Position numbers and translations under genes: made by a program. DNA of 64,000 bases, taken from positions 919,380-983,379 of the forward strand of contig MNCI01023742.1 of the NCBI GenBank assembly GCA_015680685.1. Reading direction: 5' to 3'. Below the pieces are notes generated by a model, which saw only the letters and a program-made list of their open reading frames with translations, was not told where the DNA came from and ran no database searches. The DNA comes from Gnetum montanum (taxonomy: Eukaryota; Streptophyta; Gnetopsida; Gnetales; Gnetaceae). Positions 1 to 12,049 of the stretch are shown piece by piece; the stretch's first letter is position 1, and each line of letters begins with the position of its first letter.

Positions 1-1409
1 TTGTCCATCCATAAGCACGCCATCGATCTTGCTCCTTGCATAGCTGCTTCAGTGCTGCTCCACTCCAAGTGTTTGCTCTAGATCCATTTTGTTGTTATAT
101 GATTGCCATCTGCATACACAACACAATCATATATTAGCAAGGGTAATTGAATCATTAAGTAATTAATACCTTGCTTCAGTGTAGGTCCATTGGCTAGGTT
201 GTGGTATGGCTAATATGGACCTGGGAAGATGTTACTGATGACTACCGAAGGTGTAGGGGTTAGGAAGAAAATCAAAAATTTTGGGGCTAGGAGAAAATCG
301 AAAAAAACGGGCCCCGTACCCTCATGACTAATCACGAACCTCCGGTAGCATTAGAATGAAGAAGGAAAAGGAGTAAGAAAGATAGAGAAAAAGGGACAAT
401 TGAAAACATCAATGAAGTAGATGTCCAGATGGTAATGAACAAAATAATAATTAATTGCAAAATGTTAAGGAAAAGAAGTTAACTAATGCTCCAAATAGGA
501 ATGTCAGTGGGTCCTCCCCAAAGCAGACTTATGCCCTTAATGCCCTGACAAACCCACATTTAGAGAGTCCGTAGGCTCTGGGAATGTCTTTTGAAATAAG
601 AGTTAAAGTCTTAACCACAAGAATTTACTGAAAAGAAGACAATGCATCAACCAAAATATATACACTAATGATACAACTGGCAATGAGGTGAACAATGGAG
701 AGAAGGATGAAGAGAAGAGAAATGGAATGCAACCTCAAGAACAAGGTGGTGTACAGCCCCTTGTGTGTTTCATGGTTAATGTGACTTCGCAAGTCTCATT
801 CCAACTCCGGCCTCAAACCAACCACTTCCAGTGACTTCGCATCAATGCATTTGGTTAAACCATCCACATGGATAATGAGGATGCATCTTCAAAGAGCCAC
901 CACCATTCTGATGAAACAAAGNTCCTTGAGTCCTTCCTTAGTTTGAGAAGTACCTAGTCACCGATTCATTAAAGTTCTTATTAGAAGGGAACTGTACATT
1001 TTCAAGCCAAGAGAAACCATAGAAATTGGTGGATGGATGGATGAAGTGATCTCATTGCCTACCATATCAAAAGAAACATACCTTAGTATCAACATTGTAA
1101 CTTAAAGGTAAAAACTAAACATTAGCAATCAATATGAAAATAGTTCATACCATCGGTCCGAACACTTATTGGGTGACGAACTTACATGGTGGATACACAT
1201 ACACACTCACAATAAAAATGGAAAAGTATAACGATGATATAAAACAAAAACTAAAAAAGTTAAAGAAAGTTGTAAAAAAAATTAGAAAAGTTAAATAACT
1301 TTGTAAAAAAAAAATGTGTAAAACAAAAACATTGTAAAATAAAAATGTGTAAAAAAAAATTGAAAAATAACTGAGGGCCCCATATGGTTAGCATAGGTGG
1401 CCATCTCCC
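1..1409 (-). other. 3' noncoding region of element A
   Basis: No gene is seen. This is the reverse complement of the 3' noncoding region of element B (about 16700-18370). Immediately after the coding end it has the T-rich array (1262-1375 in plus coordinates, reading TTTTTGTTTTACA on the minus strand). Further on is the conserved block at 507-548 that contains TTTGGGGAGGAC on the minus strand. A single ambiguous base (n) lies at 922. Confidence 0.75.
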
Positions 1410-4400
1410 CCATGACTGAGTTGTAAGGGAGAGATCTGAAATAATGAGCATCTATTTGAATTTCTAAGAAGTTTCCAACTTCTCCCAATTGATGATCTTA
1501 GGTTGAGGGGTGGAAGTTGGCGATTCTCACGTTCCAATGTGTCTATGCCACGGTTGTTGGCATGAGTTGTCTCCTCAGTTCATTCCATGCATATTTGCTT
1601 ACTCCTTCGAGTGGCTATCAACCATGGGGTGTCTACTACTAGTTGCGTGGTTGCTACATACAGGCATCTTTGTTTCTCATTCTCATAGGCACACCTCTAA
1701 CATGGAGGCATATCCTCCATGTCATCACCCGATGAATCACTATATGCGATGCATGGAATCTTCTTCTTCTTGATCTTTCCATAAATATTCATCTTAGAAA
1801 TTTGCAAGGAAAGATCACGGATTCCTAGGTACGCGTCTACGATACTTAGCCACAGCCTTCCCATTATAATGGGGAAGCTCCCTTTGTTGTTAACCTCAAT
1901 CACCAGGAAATCGATTGGGTATGATCACCCACACACAGTGGTGATAATGTCCTCCACCAATCCTAAGGGAATGGTGATGGACTGGTCAGCTAGCTCCAGT
2001 TGTATGTTACTCTTCTTAAGTTGGGGCAGGTTCCAGGCTTGATACATCTTATGTGAAATTAGGTTGACTCTGGAACCTGAGTCAAGAAGAGCTCGATGTG
2101 GTGCATTTCTGGTGATCTATAAATGAATTAAGGGGTTCCCAGGGTCAGATAGTTTCCTGGGAAGGTGGCCCACCTTTATCCAGTCAGTTACGATATGTGT
2201 TAACATAACCGTATGCATTAGGCCCCGTTGGACTGAAGGGTGCTCCGAAGTGTTAGATGGCAGAGGCGTGTACATGGTCTCAACTGCTTGTTGTTATGAG
2301 AGTTTGTCTGGGCTTTTGGTTCTGAAGTAAGGTCTTCTCTTTTTACAGTTGTCAGAACCAGCAGCAGGTTGGATATTTACAGCTCTCGCAGCGTGACGTT
2401 GCTGCAGTTGAGGAGGAAGTTCCCCTTGCATTGTTGGAGCAGGAGGTGTTACGAGAACTACATGAGGTGGAAGAGGTGTGAATGGAATAGGAGGATGGTG
2501 TGGGTATGGAGTGTCTCCCAGAGGAGAAGGAGTCCTTCGGAAGTACTCCCAAGCTTGGTAGTGATGGTTGGCGGTTTTGTGACCCATAGAGTCACTTGGA
2601 GAAACTGGCTGCTGCACATAATAACCGTAAGGATCGGGTTACCGGTAAGGGTACTGATGTGTTGGCGATGGCATTCCCCATGACTGTGGGTGTTTCCACT
2701 GCTGATGTTGTCCAATAGGCTGTGGAGGCATTCCACTTGGGTAATATGTTAAGGGTTGGTGGAACTACCTTGGGTTACCTTGTGGATAAGGTAACCTTCG
2801 GGGTGTTTGCCATTGATTAAGTCTTGGATTTAACGCATACACCCCAGACTCCTGCAGATGTGAGATAATTGGGCAACATCCTTTAGGATGGTCATAGTAG
2901 AAGACTTCACATCCGCTATCATCGTCTGTATCAAAATTCACAGCCTCATCATAGATAGGAATTTTTCCCTTATCCTTGTTATGTGCAAGGCTTAAGTTTC
3001 TCCGCTTGGTTTTGCCTTCTTCACTACTTTGTTCTACCTTAGACTCTTCTACGATTTTTAAGACTGTTTCAATTCTTGAGTCCAAGGAATCCCACATTTG
3101 GTCTACCTTAGCTAATACCTTGGTTGTTAACTTTTGGATTGGCAAGGTTTTCCGATTCACCAACTCTTCGATTGTTGACTCATCCTCTTCATCACAAAAT
3201 TTCACTCCCTTCTTGCAAAGGGAGGGATCACGGCTGTATTCTTCCACACTTTCCCTCTTACATAGCTCACCCTCTTCTTGCGCTTCTTTTTCTAACAAAC
3301 TTTCAACTTCATGGGCTCTAAGTTGGGAACGTCTCCCTTGGGCGTAAGTCCCAAGAGTTCTTCTCATTTCATTCCTTAGCCCATCCACGATGTGGCGAAG
3401 TTGATCCCGCTTAGCGTATCCATGGCCCGGGCAACGATGTAACAGTGTATAGTAACGGGCCATGGCAGCATCCAAGGGTTCATAAGCACCCTGTTTCTAG
3501 CCTTGGATCTGCTTACGCAAATTGGACACTCTGGAGTACGTCTGATATTTGTTGTTGAATAGTTCGAGCATTGTACTCCACCTCCTGATGGTTTCTAGTT
3601 CTAAGGATCGGTACCAGCTCTCTACTTCTTTGGTGAGTATCCTTGGGAACAACTTAAGCTTCTGCCACTCATTATCTATATTTTGCAAGGTACAGGCATC
3701 GTGGAATGCCTGTAAATGATGTTGAGGATCAGCGTTGTATCCCCCTTCAAATCATGAGATATTATTTATGTCCAAATGTTTGATCCTGCTATCTTTTAAG
3801 TGCCTTGTGAGGATCCTAACTGCCTCTGTGATATCAAGCATACTTCAGGTTACGAGTAGGGGTTCATCATGATCATCCCTGTCATGACGTCTGTGATGTC
3901 TTCATGGTGGTTCCCTACTCTCCCTACGTCCTTGCCCTTGTCCTAACTCCCGACCTTCCTGTCGAGGTCTTTCATCTTCCTTACTTTTACCCTCTTCGTT
4001 GTGCTCACGATGGTTGCACCCAAATGTGGAAGGAGAGTGTGAATGATGAGATGAAGGAGAAGAGGAAGGGGATCCATCACCATGGCGATGTTTCTTACCT
4101 TCTCTTTGGCTACTTCGGCCCCGATCGTTGTGACGATCAAAGTGCCCGTCCTTAGCATGAGTGGTTGTTCCTGCTGTGAACAGTTGGTGTTCACAGGGAT
4201 CAGAGCCCGTAGCATGTAGAGTTGATCAAAGGCTCTGATGCCTAACCTCTTCACCATTGTGAGGAGGAGGAACATCATTTCCTAAGAAACTTGTCATGAG
4301 GGATTCCTCATCTTCTATTTCACTAAGGACATGGGGGACCTTGCCCTTCAACAATGAGTGTTGGCTCTCCTGCCTTTCGTCCCTCATACGTTGCAAAGTA

Positions 4401-4717
4401 GTGGGATGATAATCCCTTATATCATATTCTCTAGCAATGTATTCAGCGAATAAGTCTTGCATGCCAATCTGTGCTAAGGCACGGAAGAGCATGTTCAGAA
4501 CAGATCTATCTGGTGGTAAAAATATGTTACCAAACAAATCTCTCTAGTGCAACTGTTCATCCTGATGGAGGATAAAAGTGTAATCAGAAATATACTCATT
4601 GGGATGAGTATAAACTATCTTATACTGTTTAGGACTTGGCTGGTTTAGGTTATGTGTATGTTGCTGACTGTCTTCCGTGTTATCCCTAGGTGAGTTAACC
4701 TTATGAGAAGAAGCCAT
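1410..4717 (-). pseudogene. gag-protease polyprotein of element A, decayed
   Basis: The gag-protease encodes the capsid-forming protein and the aspartic protease of an LTR element. It starts at the ATG complementary to 4715-4717 (Met-Ala-Ser-Ser-His), about 140 bp inside the primer site. Pieces in order: N-terminal domain (4717-4550, then a TAG), more gag (4537-4226), Athila-type gag core (3688-3350, with a stop near 3498), zinc knuckle near 2850-2910, a proline/glutamine-rich linker (2620-2290), and the protease with DSGS at 2083-2072 followed by an IIMGR motif near 1860. The zinc knuckle reads C-x2-F instead of C-x2-C, so one ligand is lost. Several stops and frame changes show it is not functional. 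At the site of the TAG stop in element B this copy keeps a glutamine codon (CAG). Confidence 0.82.
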
Positions 4718-4840
4718 TTTATTGGTGTGCTGTTCACCGTTATATATGTTCTTATTTAACTAATTAACCCAAAGGTTTGTTAAGGCTCACAACGATGTGA
4801 AAGATTTCGTAATGTTCTAATTGGCGTACAAACACATAGT

Positions 4841-4857
4841 CCCCGGCAACAGCGCCT
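4841..4857 (-). promoter_or_regulatory. Primer binding site of element A (tRNA-Asp type)
   Basis: On the minus strand, two bases inside the LTR end, the sequence reads GGCGCTGTTGCCGGGGA. It differs by one base from the known plant Athila-type primer site TGGCGCCGTTGCCGGGGA (leading T aside), which is complementary to the 3' end of plant tRNA-Asp. This is where minus-strand DNA synthesis would be primed. Confidence 0.82.
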
Positions 4858-5699
4858 ATGATGAGTGGCAAGGTACCCCTAGACTCAACCATACGAAACG
4901 AGCATAGCACGCGTGATCCGGTCGAACTCTGTAGACTAAATGCCTAAACGCCGCAAGGCACATTTGGGGTTAATTAATCGTTGTCTTCCCAGACTTACTT
5001 GTTGTTGTCACGCCGTATGGTTAAGTAAGTTCGAGGTATATGATTTTTTTGGTCTTTTTAGGTTTATCTTCTATGCTAAGGGGTGAAGGGTTGAGAGAAC
5101 TAACTACTCTAACTAATGTCCTAAGTCTAAATTAACTAGCATCAGCATCTATTCCCACTTACCGTACACACCCTGAACTGTGCAACTGTGGCTACCAAAC
5201 ACTAATCGTTACTGGGATTACCACACGTAACGCACGTGCTCGAAGCGGTCATACTGAGGCACCTAACTATCCTAAGTGTGATGAGCAGCTGATTCCTTGA
5301 CTAGCCCTACACATCCGTAGATGCTCGTAATCAAGTCGTACTCGTCCCACGTTCTAGGAGATAAGGGTAAGAGAATCTAATCGCGATGAGTAGCCGATTC
5401 CTTGGCTAGTTACACATTCATCAATGCTCGTAACCAAGTCGTACTCATGCCGTGCTACCAAGAAAGCAATAAATAACATTAAATAAACCTATCCATGTAC
5501 TGCAAGGTTTATCCACAAAGCTCATCTTTATTGTTGTACACAACTTGCATTTAGGTACAAAGCTGCTCGAATAAAGAACCGTTCACTTGGGGGACTCCTA
5601 CTGTGGGCACATGGAAAATATTCTATCTCTAGGGTGATCAATCCACTAGAGCTTCGCTACTTCTAACCTCTATATGCAAATGACGGGAGTGCTGCCTCT

Positions 5700-5707
5700 T
5701 ATTTATA
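5700..5707 (-). promoter_or_regulatory. TATA box of element A LTR
   Basis: TATAAATA on the minus strand, just downstream of the GATATCG array and upstream of the block shared by all the related LTRs. The matching position in B is 12490-12497. Confidence 0.7.
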
Positions 5708-5723
5708 GATTTAGTGGCGGACC

Positions 5724-5889
5724 ACGATATTGCGTACGCGATATTGTGGCCGCCGCGATATCGCATCCCCTGCGATATCGCATCTTCCCATGCAATATTA
5801 CGAACTGCGATATCGCGTCGTCCGATGCAATATCACGTCATCCCATGCAATATCGCGTATGCGATATCGCGGCTTATGCATATCGCGTC
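5724..5889 (-). repeat. GATATCG palindrome array in U3 of element A
   Basis: Ten copies of a roughly 10-base motif, consensus CGATATCGCG with variants such as CGATATTGCG and CAATATCACG, are spaced about 10-20 bases apart. Most are perfect or near-perfect palindromes. The array fills the space between the LTR start and the TATA box. B has three copies in each LTR, the solo LTR at 24565 has four, and the LTR at 6070-6642 has five. Confidence 0.85.
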
Positions 5890-6069
5890 TCATTAATCGC
5901 AGTCCACTATCTTTCCACGTGGACTAGTATATGCTTTGTCATGTATGGTTTAGTCCAGAGTGAGGTGTATGATGTGGTTTCTAACCCAGTGCTACTCCTA
6001 GAGGTAATGGAAAATCACTTTAATTAAGCTAGGAGGAAAAGGAAGAGAGAGCTAAGCTAATAGGACATG

Positions 6070-6642
6070 GGAGGAGAGAGTCTAAACTAGCCTAAGTGAG
6101 ATGAGCATCTATTTCTTAATCATCTATACATATCTTGGACCTTGTGCATGACTACTACTAGGATTACCAAGTGCAGATCCTAGGTATGCTACTGGGTTAC
6201 CAAGTAGTCACACTTAAATGCTCATGATTAAGTCGTACTCATTCGATTTTTAATAGGAGTTGAGGGTAGAAAAGTATTAATTAAGAAAGCAATTAAATAA
6301 TTAAAGGAAGTGAATGCTACAATGATGAAGTAATCTCGATCTTTATTTTCAGTCATGTTGGTGTCCAAGTACGTCACATTGGAATAAAGGTGTCGTACAA
6401 TTACAATCATCACATTGTGGGAATGCATTGGGAAAAAGGGTTGAGAAAAACCAAAAATGAAAACTAACTTCTAGCTAAAACTATCGACTGACTGACTCCT
6501 TGACTCCTTGCGCCTACATGTGTATTTATAGGCCCACACAGGAGTCACGATATCGTGTATCCAATATCGCTTCTTAGGTCGTGATATCATGTACCCGATA
6601 TCGTGGGTTCGATATCAAAGCCTACTGAATCATGATTCATCA
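6070..6642 (-). repeat. Diverged LTR fragment of the A/B family
   Basis: It has the same architecture as the A and B LTRs on the minus strand: start TGATGAAT at 6642, five GATATCG-like motifs (about 6620-6548), TATAAATA (6530-6523), an AATAAAGATCG signal near 6340, and downstream modules resembling CTTGGTAACCCAGTAG (about 6215-6165). Overall identity to the A and B LTRs is low outside these blocks, so it is an older or separate subfamily. No internal region is attached. The left boundary is fuzzy because element A follows closely at 5895. Confidence 0.7.
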
Positions 6643-7194
6643 ATTATCTTGGCTAGAAAGAAGAAAATCAATGCTAGTGCTACCTTTTGGTCCTACAAAA
6701 GTGAAGCCTCCTCATTTTAGATATTTATTAATGCTAGTTAGAACTAATAGATTTAATCATTGTTCTTATTCTAAGAAATTTTTTTGTTCTATAATTAAAT
6801 TATTTATCTTTAAAGCATTGAATCCATTTTGTACTTTTCTCATGTTTTAAACAGCCCTAAGGGTTCTAGTGACCAATAAGGATATGATCAAAACTAATTC
6901 TAGCATTAAAGTCACCAAATATGTAAATTTTTCCTTTTTGAGCAACACTAACAATATTCATGCCATGGAATTGAAAGGAAAATTCTCATGATAAACCTTC
7001 TTACTCATGGAGAGTAACTTCACTAGGTGCAAAGTAGTAATAAGCTAAAAATAAAAGAGACTTTTGTTGTTATATTTTTAGCCAAACATATTGATTGTAT
7101 TCATCTACCAATGTGAAAGGCCCTATGTTACTTTGCAGAAATAGCATCAATTGTATGTTTTTATTATAGGATCACCAATTCATCTAATTATAAG
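6643..7194. other. AT-rich spacer, nothing recognised
   Basis: No protein-like open frame, RNA gene or repeat match to the rest of the window was seen. Confidence 0.5.
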
Positions 7195-7300
7195 ATAACC
7201 TAGTGGTATGGGTCTTGGCCTCATAACCCTAGGTTATAGGTTTGATTCTACTAGGTAACACTAAGTTATAAACTTTTATAAATCTTGGGGTGTACCTATG
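7195..7300 (+). mobile_element. tRNA-derived SINE-like copy 1
   Basis: A polymerase III A-box-like TAACCTAGTGG (7196-7206) is followed about 32 bases later by a B-box-like GGTTTGATTCT (7239-7249), as in tRNA-headed SINEs. The reverse complement of 7740-7830 aligns with it through both boxes and through the following CTAGGTAA and AAGTTATAAA, showing a dispersed family. No poly(A) tail or target duplication could be fixed. Confidence 0.6.
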
Positions 7301-7739
7301 TTTCAATTATTTTGGGTTCCAACAACCCAAAAATTATAACATATAACTTCTCATGATGATCATTTTCTCATCATGCATAGTCTATTCCCTAGAGCTTGAT
7401 ACCTACTCTACATATCCTAGCCATGTGTAATGGACATCTATCAAAAATAAAATAAAATGAATTAAAATTATATCACATTAGCAAATAGCATAAATACATG
7501 TTGCATAATAAACTTGCAAAAAATAGAATACATATCCATATATGTGAAATATAACCATATACAACCATATAAAACTTAACAAATAAACAAACTTGCTAAA
7601 ATAAATTAATCAAGACATTGATATAAATGAGCTATGAGCTATTCAAACTACCAGTGTTAGTTCGAGGGAATTATATACAAGACAAGTTCAAGCTATATTA
7701 ATATTGGATAGACCAATTTCAAAATTCCTAATGGATTTT
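7301..7739. other. AT-rich spacer, nothing recognised
   Basis: No gene or repeat was identified between the two SINE-like copies. Confidence 0.45.
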
Positions 7740-7830
7740 TTCAAAAATTTATAACTTACTATTACCTAGTGGAATTGAACCTATGAATTAGAGTTAATAA
7801 GCTAAGACTCATACCAATAGGCTAACACCT
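7740..7830 (-). mobile_element. tRNA-derived SINE-like copy 2
   Basis: Reverse-strand match to the copy at 7195. The A box TAGCCTATTGG is complementary to 7814-7824 and the B box GGTTCAATTCC to 7771-7781. The downstream part of the family sequence (AAGTTATAAA) is at 7745-7756. Confidence 0.6.
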
Positions 7831-7969
7831 CATTATAAACTAGAAACCAAATAACATGTACTACTAGAGTAGGGGGTTGTCAAAATTTTAAGACATGACT
7901 ATAGGTACATGTTAAGACATATAGTCTACCTGATCCATTAGAAAATTTACAGAGGAATATAATGATGCC

Positions 7970-8025
7970 TTACATGTGACTCGAAGTGGTAATCTCTTAC
8001 TAATAAGACAATGGGCCTCATAGTA
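7970..8025 (-). mobile_element. tRNA-like SINE head, degenerate
   Basis: On the minus strand a B-box-like ACTTCGAGTCA lies opposite 7978-7988, preceded by a weak A-box region opposite 8008-8022. It resembles a SINE head but is shorter and weaker than the copies at 7195 and 7740. Confidence 0.35.
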
Positions 8026-8109
8026 CTTACAACCAAATATAGATAAACAATATTTACATAGCCTTACCATGATCACATGTGGTTACATTTTATATACAAC
8101 TTGGGTAAA

Positions 8110-8200
8110 TAATTAGTCTAGTGGAAGACTCTTGATTTGGTGACTCTAATTTGTAGCTTTGACTTTGGTGTGTGGTACTAGGTGATAAGGTTCTAAATTT
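8110..8200 (+). mobile_element. tRNA-derived SINE-like copy 3
   Basis: A box TAGTCTAGTGG (8114-8124) and B-box-like AGCTTTGACTT (8155-8165), followed by an ACTAGGTGATAAG segment that parallels the copy at 7195. It is more diverged than copies 1 and 2. Confidence 0.5.
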
Positions 8201-11200
8201 ACTATATGTTTTATGGGTAAATATTATTAAAAACATACTTGATATTCTAGTATTTTATTAATATATGTTACTCATCTTTTATCATCCTTTATTAACATAC
8301 ATTGTTCATATGTTGGACATTATTCCATTTTTCAATTTCAACTTAAAAGTAATATGATCCAATACTTACTCTATTAATTAATTTCATTTAGAATATATAA
8401 AATAGTTGCATTGAGCCTTTAGCTAATAACCCTTTGTTGCATGCAAATATTTTATTTCATCATACATGCCATCTTTGCTGCTTTTCCAATGGAATCAAAA
8501 TTTTATTTGATTTCATGTTTCATTTGGTTTGTCTCTCTATAAATATCTCATTAACAATTTTCTAAGTTTGTTCTAAATTTATTAATGCATCAAAATTTTG
8601 GATCCCTCATAATACTATCCTAGCTACTATGATTTCCAAATGATTTCTTTTAAGATTTTTTTATTATCTTTATTAATATAATCCAATGTTAAGTACATTG
8701 CCTTAGCTTCCAACCATAAAATATTATACTCTAATAAAAGTATTGCACATGGGACATAGTCTTAATATTGAATTCATATAATAAAAACTATTTTTGAAAA
8801 TTTTTAATTTTCTTTCATGACTACATATCAAGATTATTAGGCACAATGTGAAAGGGTCTTTAGTCCACCATCTCTTTTATACATGTTGTTGTTTGTGCAA
8901 GTGTTGAAGTTTCATGTTATTTTTTTTTATTTGAAGTTGCAAAGGTTATGTAGTGCCTAGAAGTTAACAGTATATGTTATGTCAAAGTTTTATTTCATAG
9001 GATAGCATAATGTTTAAATGACGAAAAGAGGGACTAATGAGTTTTAGATTATAATGATGTAATTTGTGATAAATTTCCCATCTCTTTAAAATTATAAATA
9101 GATGAACTAGCTCCTCTCATAGTCTCTTGATGAGATGTGAAGAGGTTTACTCATTGTTCAAATTTTTAAGAAAAATACTAGTGAAGTGTTACTAAAGTTC
9201 CTTTATGTTTTCAAGCTATTTTTCTTCTCACAGTGTCTCTCAATTTCACAATGCGTTATATCAAATTTCATTCTCATCTATCTAATGTTATCTCATATGT
9301 TTCAAAATATTTCACAATCTCTCAATGTTTTGTATTAATCTCACAATTCTTGCATAATTTTTACAATTGGCTCTCAAGTTTTATCTCAAATATATTTACA
9401 TATAAGTTAATTCTTAGTTCTGTATCAAAGATCTATGAAGTTTGACGCATAAACCAAGCATTTATGATTTAAATCTTACAAGAATCATCAACTTCTTGCA
9501 TAAATACAAGATATTTAAGTTTGAAGTTAGTATCATAGGTTTGGGCTCAATTCTTATGGATCTTCTTTGAACCGATTCTCAATCTCAAATTATCACTCAA
9601 TTAATTATCATCTAAATATTTGCGAGCCCTCTAAGACATAGATTTACAACTTATATTGGTTCTAAATGAAAGAAATACATGGATCTAATTGATTTCAAGA
9701 TGTTTTTCTTAATTTTATAGGGCATAGAGCCCTTGTTTTATTTAAATTCTTTTAAATGCATGCATGCATGTTAAACTAGGCTATAGATTTTCTCCTAGAA
9801 TGTTGAAACTGTCATAAATCCACAAAGCATCAAAGTTGATTTCCTTTTAATTTAGTATTATAAATTGATTGCAATTTATTTTTTGTATCGTAATCTTGAC
9901 CATGACCTCACCACAACTTGTGATTTGATGAGGGCTAAAACCTTGATTCATGATTTACTCATGGCTTCCAAAGACAAGTGAGGCTTTGTTTCTTATTATT
10001 TATGTAAGTTCAATAATCACTATGGCCTCAGCATGCCTTGAGGTTTCACAATGCCACCAAAGCTTCATAATGATTCATGGCCTATGTTAGCATGCCAAAA
10101 AAGCATAATGGTGTACTCCTTTTCTATTTTTTAAAACACTCGTCAAAGATTATTCATAAATATTTCTTTCTTAGGTACCTTCCTTCGATTTCCTGGATTA
10201 CCCCCGACACCATGGTTCGTAGCCATGCTAGAACTTGGCTCTATAATCTATCATCATGTGCATGGCATGGGGTTTCATGATCAATTGATAAAATTCATTG
10301 TCCAATAAGTTCTAACCTACATGAAAGGCATAATGATTTGAAATTAATCTAGAATGTTTCTTTGCTAGTTGGAAATTTTATCCCAATGCATCAACCTTTA
10401 CCTTCTCCTTAATCTTAGGAAAACTATAAACCAATCCACAATGATTCATGAGTCATTCCATGTAGCCTATCCATGTACATTTCATGACCATCTTGACCAT
10501 GCTTATGTGTGTCCTTGGGTCCGACCCCTACTGGCAAGCAAAGGTGGAACCTAGAGACACATGTTTAAATAATACAAAAGATATTTTAGGTGTTATCCAA
10601 CTTGCATAGAATAATGGTATGAAATTGCAATAATAAGTGCAAGGTTGAGTATTTGATCCCTTAATTTTACAAATTTTATATCTATTATCACATATACTTA
10701 GAATTTTTTTAGGTTGGAGCACTTCATATGGGTATGTATGTATGCCATGCATGCCCTCATCTACCATGCATCTACCACATAACAAATGTGGATCAGTTTA
10801 TGGTTTGCTTGCCTTAATGGCCATGTTAGGCATATTTGGTTACATAAATGTGTCTATGCTTTTTGTATAAAAATTTGATGGCTTTTGGGTGGATGAATTA
10901 TCTTAAAAGAAATGTTACAAACACATAGTATTATTGAAGAGGGTCATCACTTCAATGTTCATGTGAAAAAAATTGTTTGGTTTTGGTTAGATGAATTCTC
11001 ATTTAGTACTATTAAAAAGGGTTATTATTTTGAGGCTTAATGTTAATCTCACCCAAACAATTTTTTGAAGATCCATGAATGGGTGAAAGCCTAACCTCTT
11101 AAAAAGAGTTATCATCTAAAGTGTAATCTCTTTTCAAGTGATTACACTTGGCTCAAATATACATCTTATAACTTGAGAAACAAACATCATACCATCACTC

Positions 11201-11229
11201 TAAATAATAGCTAATACACTTAGTACTTT

Positions 11230-11234
<5 letters not shown>
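8201..11234. other. AT-rich intergenic DNA, no gene recognised
   Basis: All open frames here are short and show no family motif. One tRNA-like stretch near 10600-10670 has a B-box-like TATTTGATCCC and may be another SINE head, but its A box is unclear. Nothing else is supported. Confidence 0.5.

Positions 11235-11267
<33 letters not shown>
11235..11267. repeat. (TA)n microsatellite
   Basis: An uninterrupted run of alternating T and A, about 16 dinucleotides long. Confidence 0.95.
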
Positions 11268-11271
<4 letters not shown>

Positions 11272-12049
11272 ATTTAACTATGAATCTTCAATTTACAATC
11301 TACTATTTTGCCAATACCAAAGAGATTTAACCAAATAGGACCAAAATGTTCTTAGCAACAAAATAGCCTTCAAAATTGTGAAAATATGAAAATTGAGTTA
11401 ATCATTTATGTATAGTCCAAACACTATAGGAATGTACTTTGATATAGTGTTAGATATGAGTAGAGGCAGATGGCCCATTGGTTTCCGACATTATCTTGTA
11501 CAAGCTTCAAGCTCACTAAACCTTGTGCAGCAACAACACAAGTAAAAACAAAAAGTTACATGACACAATTGGTTTCCTAGTTACAGAAGCCTCCTACTCC
11601 TCCACATCATGAAAAATTTGCTATTGAAGGAAATACTTACTTATGGATGATCTTAGACCTTTATCAACTCATCTTCCATGACTATTAGTATATTTTAAAT
11701 GCAAAACAAAAACAAATGTTTTCCACAGTTTAAGCTAAAGCAAAAGTCTCGATCATTTGGTTCAAATATAACTTGAATGCTCAAGCTGCTAAAGTTATTC
11801 TACATCATTTTGATGGCTTTCTATAAAATTTGTGTGTTTTAATATAGTAATTTTGAGCCTTTCTTTATTAAAAGAACTTGAATGCTCAATAATTTATTTT
11901 AAAGTTGTATAAAGAAATATAATAACACTTTAAATACTTTTTCTTAAAGGTGATGCCAATGGGCAACCTTTTGCTTGCACATACTAATAAGAAAATGAGC
12001 CAACTAATTAAGCCACCTTTCATTAGCATGTTTTTCTTCTTATTATCTT
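11268..12049. other. AT-rich spacer, nothing recognised
   Basis: No gene, RNA or repeat match was found. Confidence 0.45.

Larger units (their letters stand above)
1..5895 (-). mobile_element. Element A: Athila-like Ty3/gypsy LTR retrotransposon lacking pol, truncated by window edge
   Basis: The order on the minus strand is 5' LTR (5895-4860), tRNA-Asp-type primer site (4857-4841), leader, gag-protease (start at 4717), and a long 3' noncoding region running off the left edge, so the 3' LTR is not seen. From about 1500 down to 1 it aligns collinearly with element B between about 16600 and 18370. No reverse transcriptase, RNase H or integrase is present between protease and the 3' region. The junction is the same as in B, so this is a non-autonomous gag-protease subfamily rather than a private deletion. 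The coding part is broken by stops and frameshifts. The target duplication cannot be checked because the left end is missing. Confidence 0.88.
4860..5895 (-). repeat. 5' LTR of element A (1036 bp)
   Basis: It ends TCATCA on the minus strand at 4860. It should start TGATGAG at 5895, but the sequence there reads TAATGAG, so one terminal base has mutated. From the start it contains the GATATCG array (5889-5724), a TATA box (5707-5700), the conserved block with GCGAAGCTCT near 5645-5655, an AATAAA signal (5532-5527), and two roughly 105-bp degenerate tandem units (about 5460-5275). Close relatives are the LTRs of B and the solo LTR at 24565-25494. Confidence 0.88.

Noticed and set aside
5724-5889. 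GATATCG repeats as a CRISPR array or satellite
   Set aside because: Repeats are about 10 bases with irregular 10-20 base spacers of similar sequence, confined to LTR U3 regions of a plant element. No cas genes and no long head-to-tail array.
10077-10554. Two short frames (67 and 61 codons) in the AT-rich spacer
   Set aside because: No recognised domain and no context such as neighbouring exons or promoter signals; chance frames of this length are expected.
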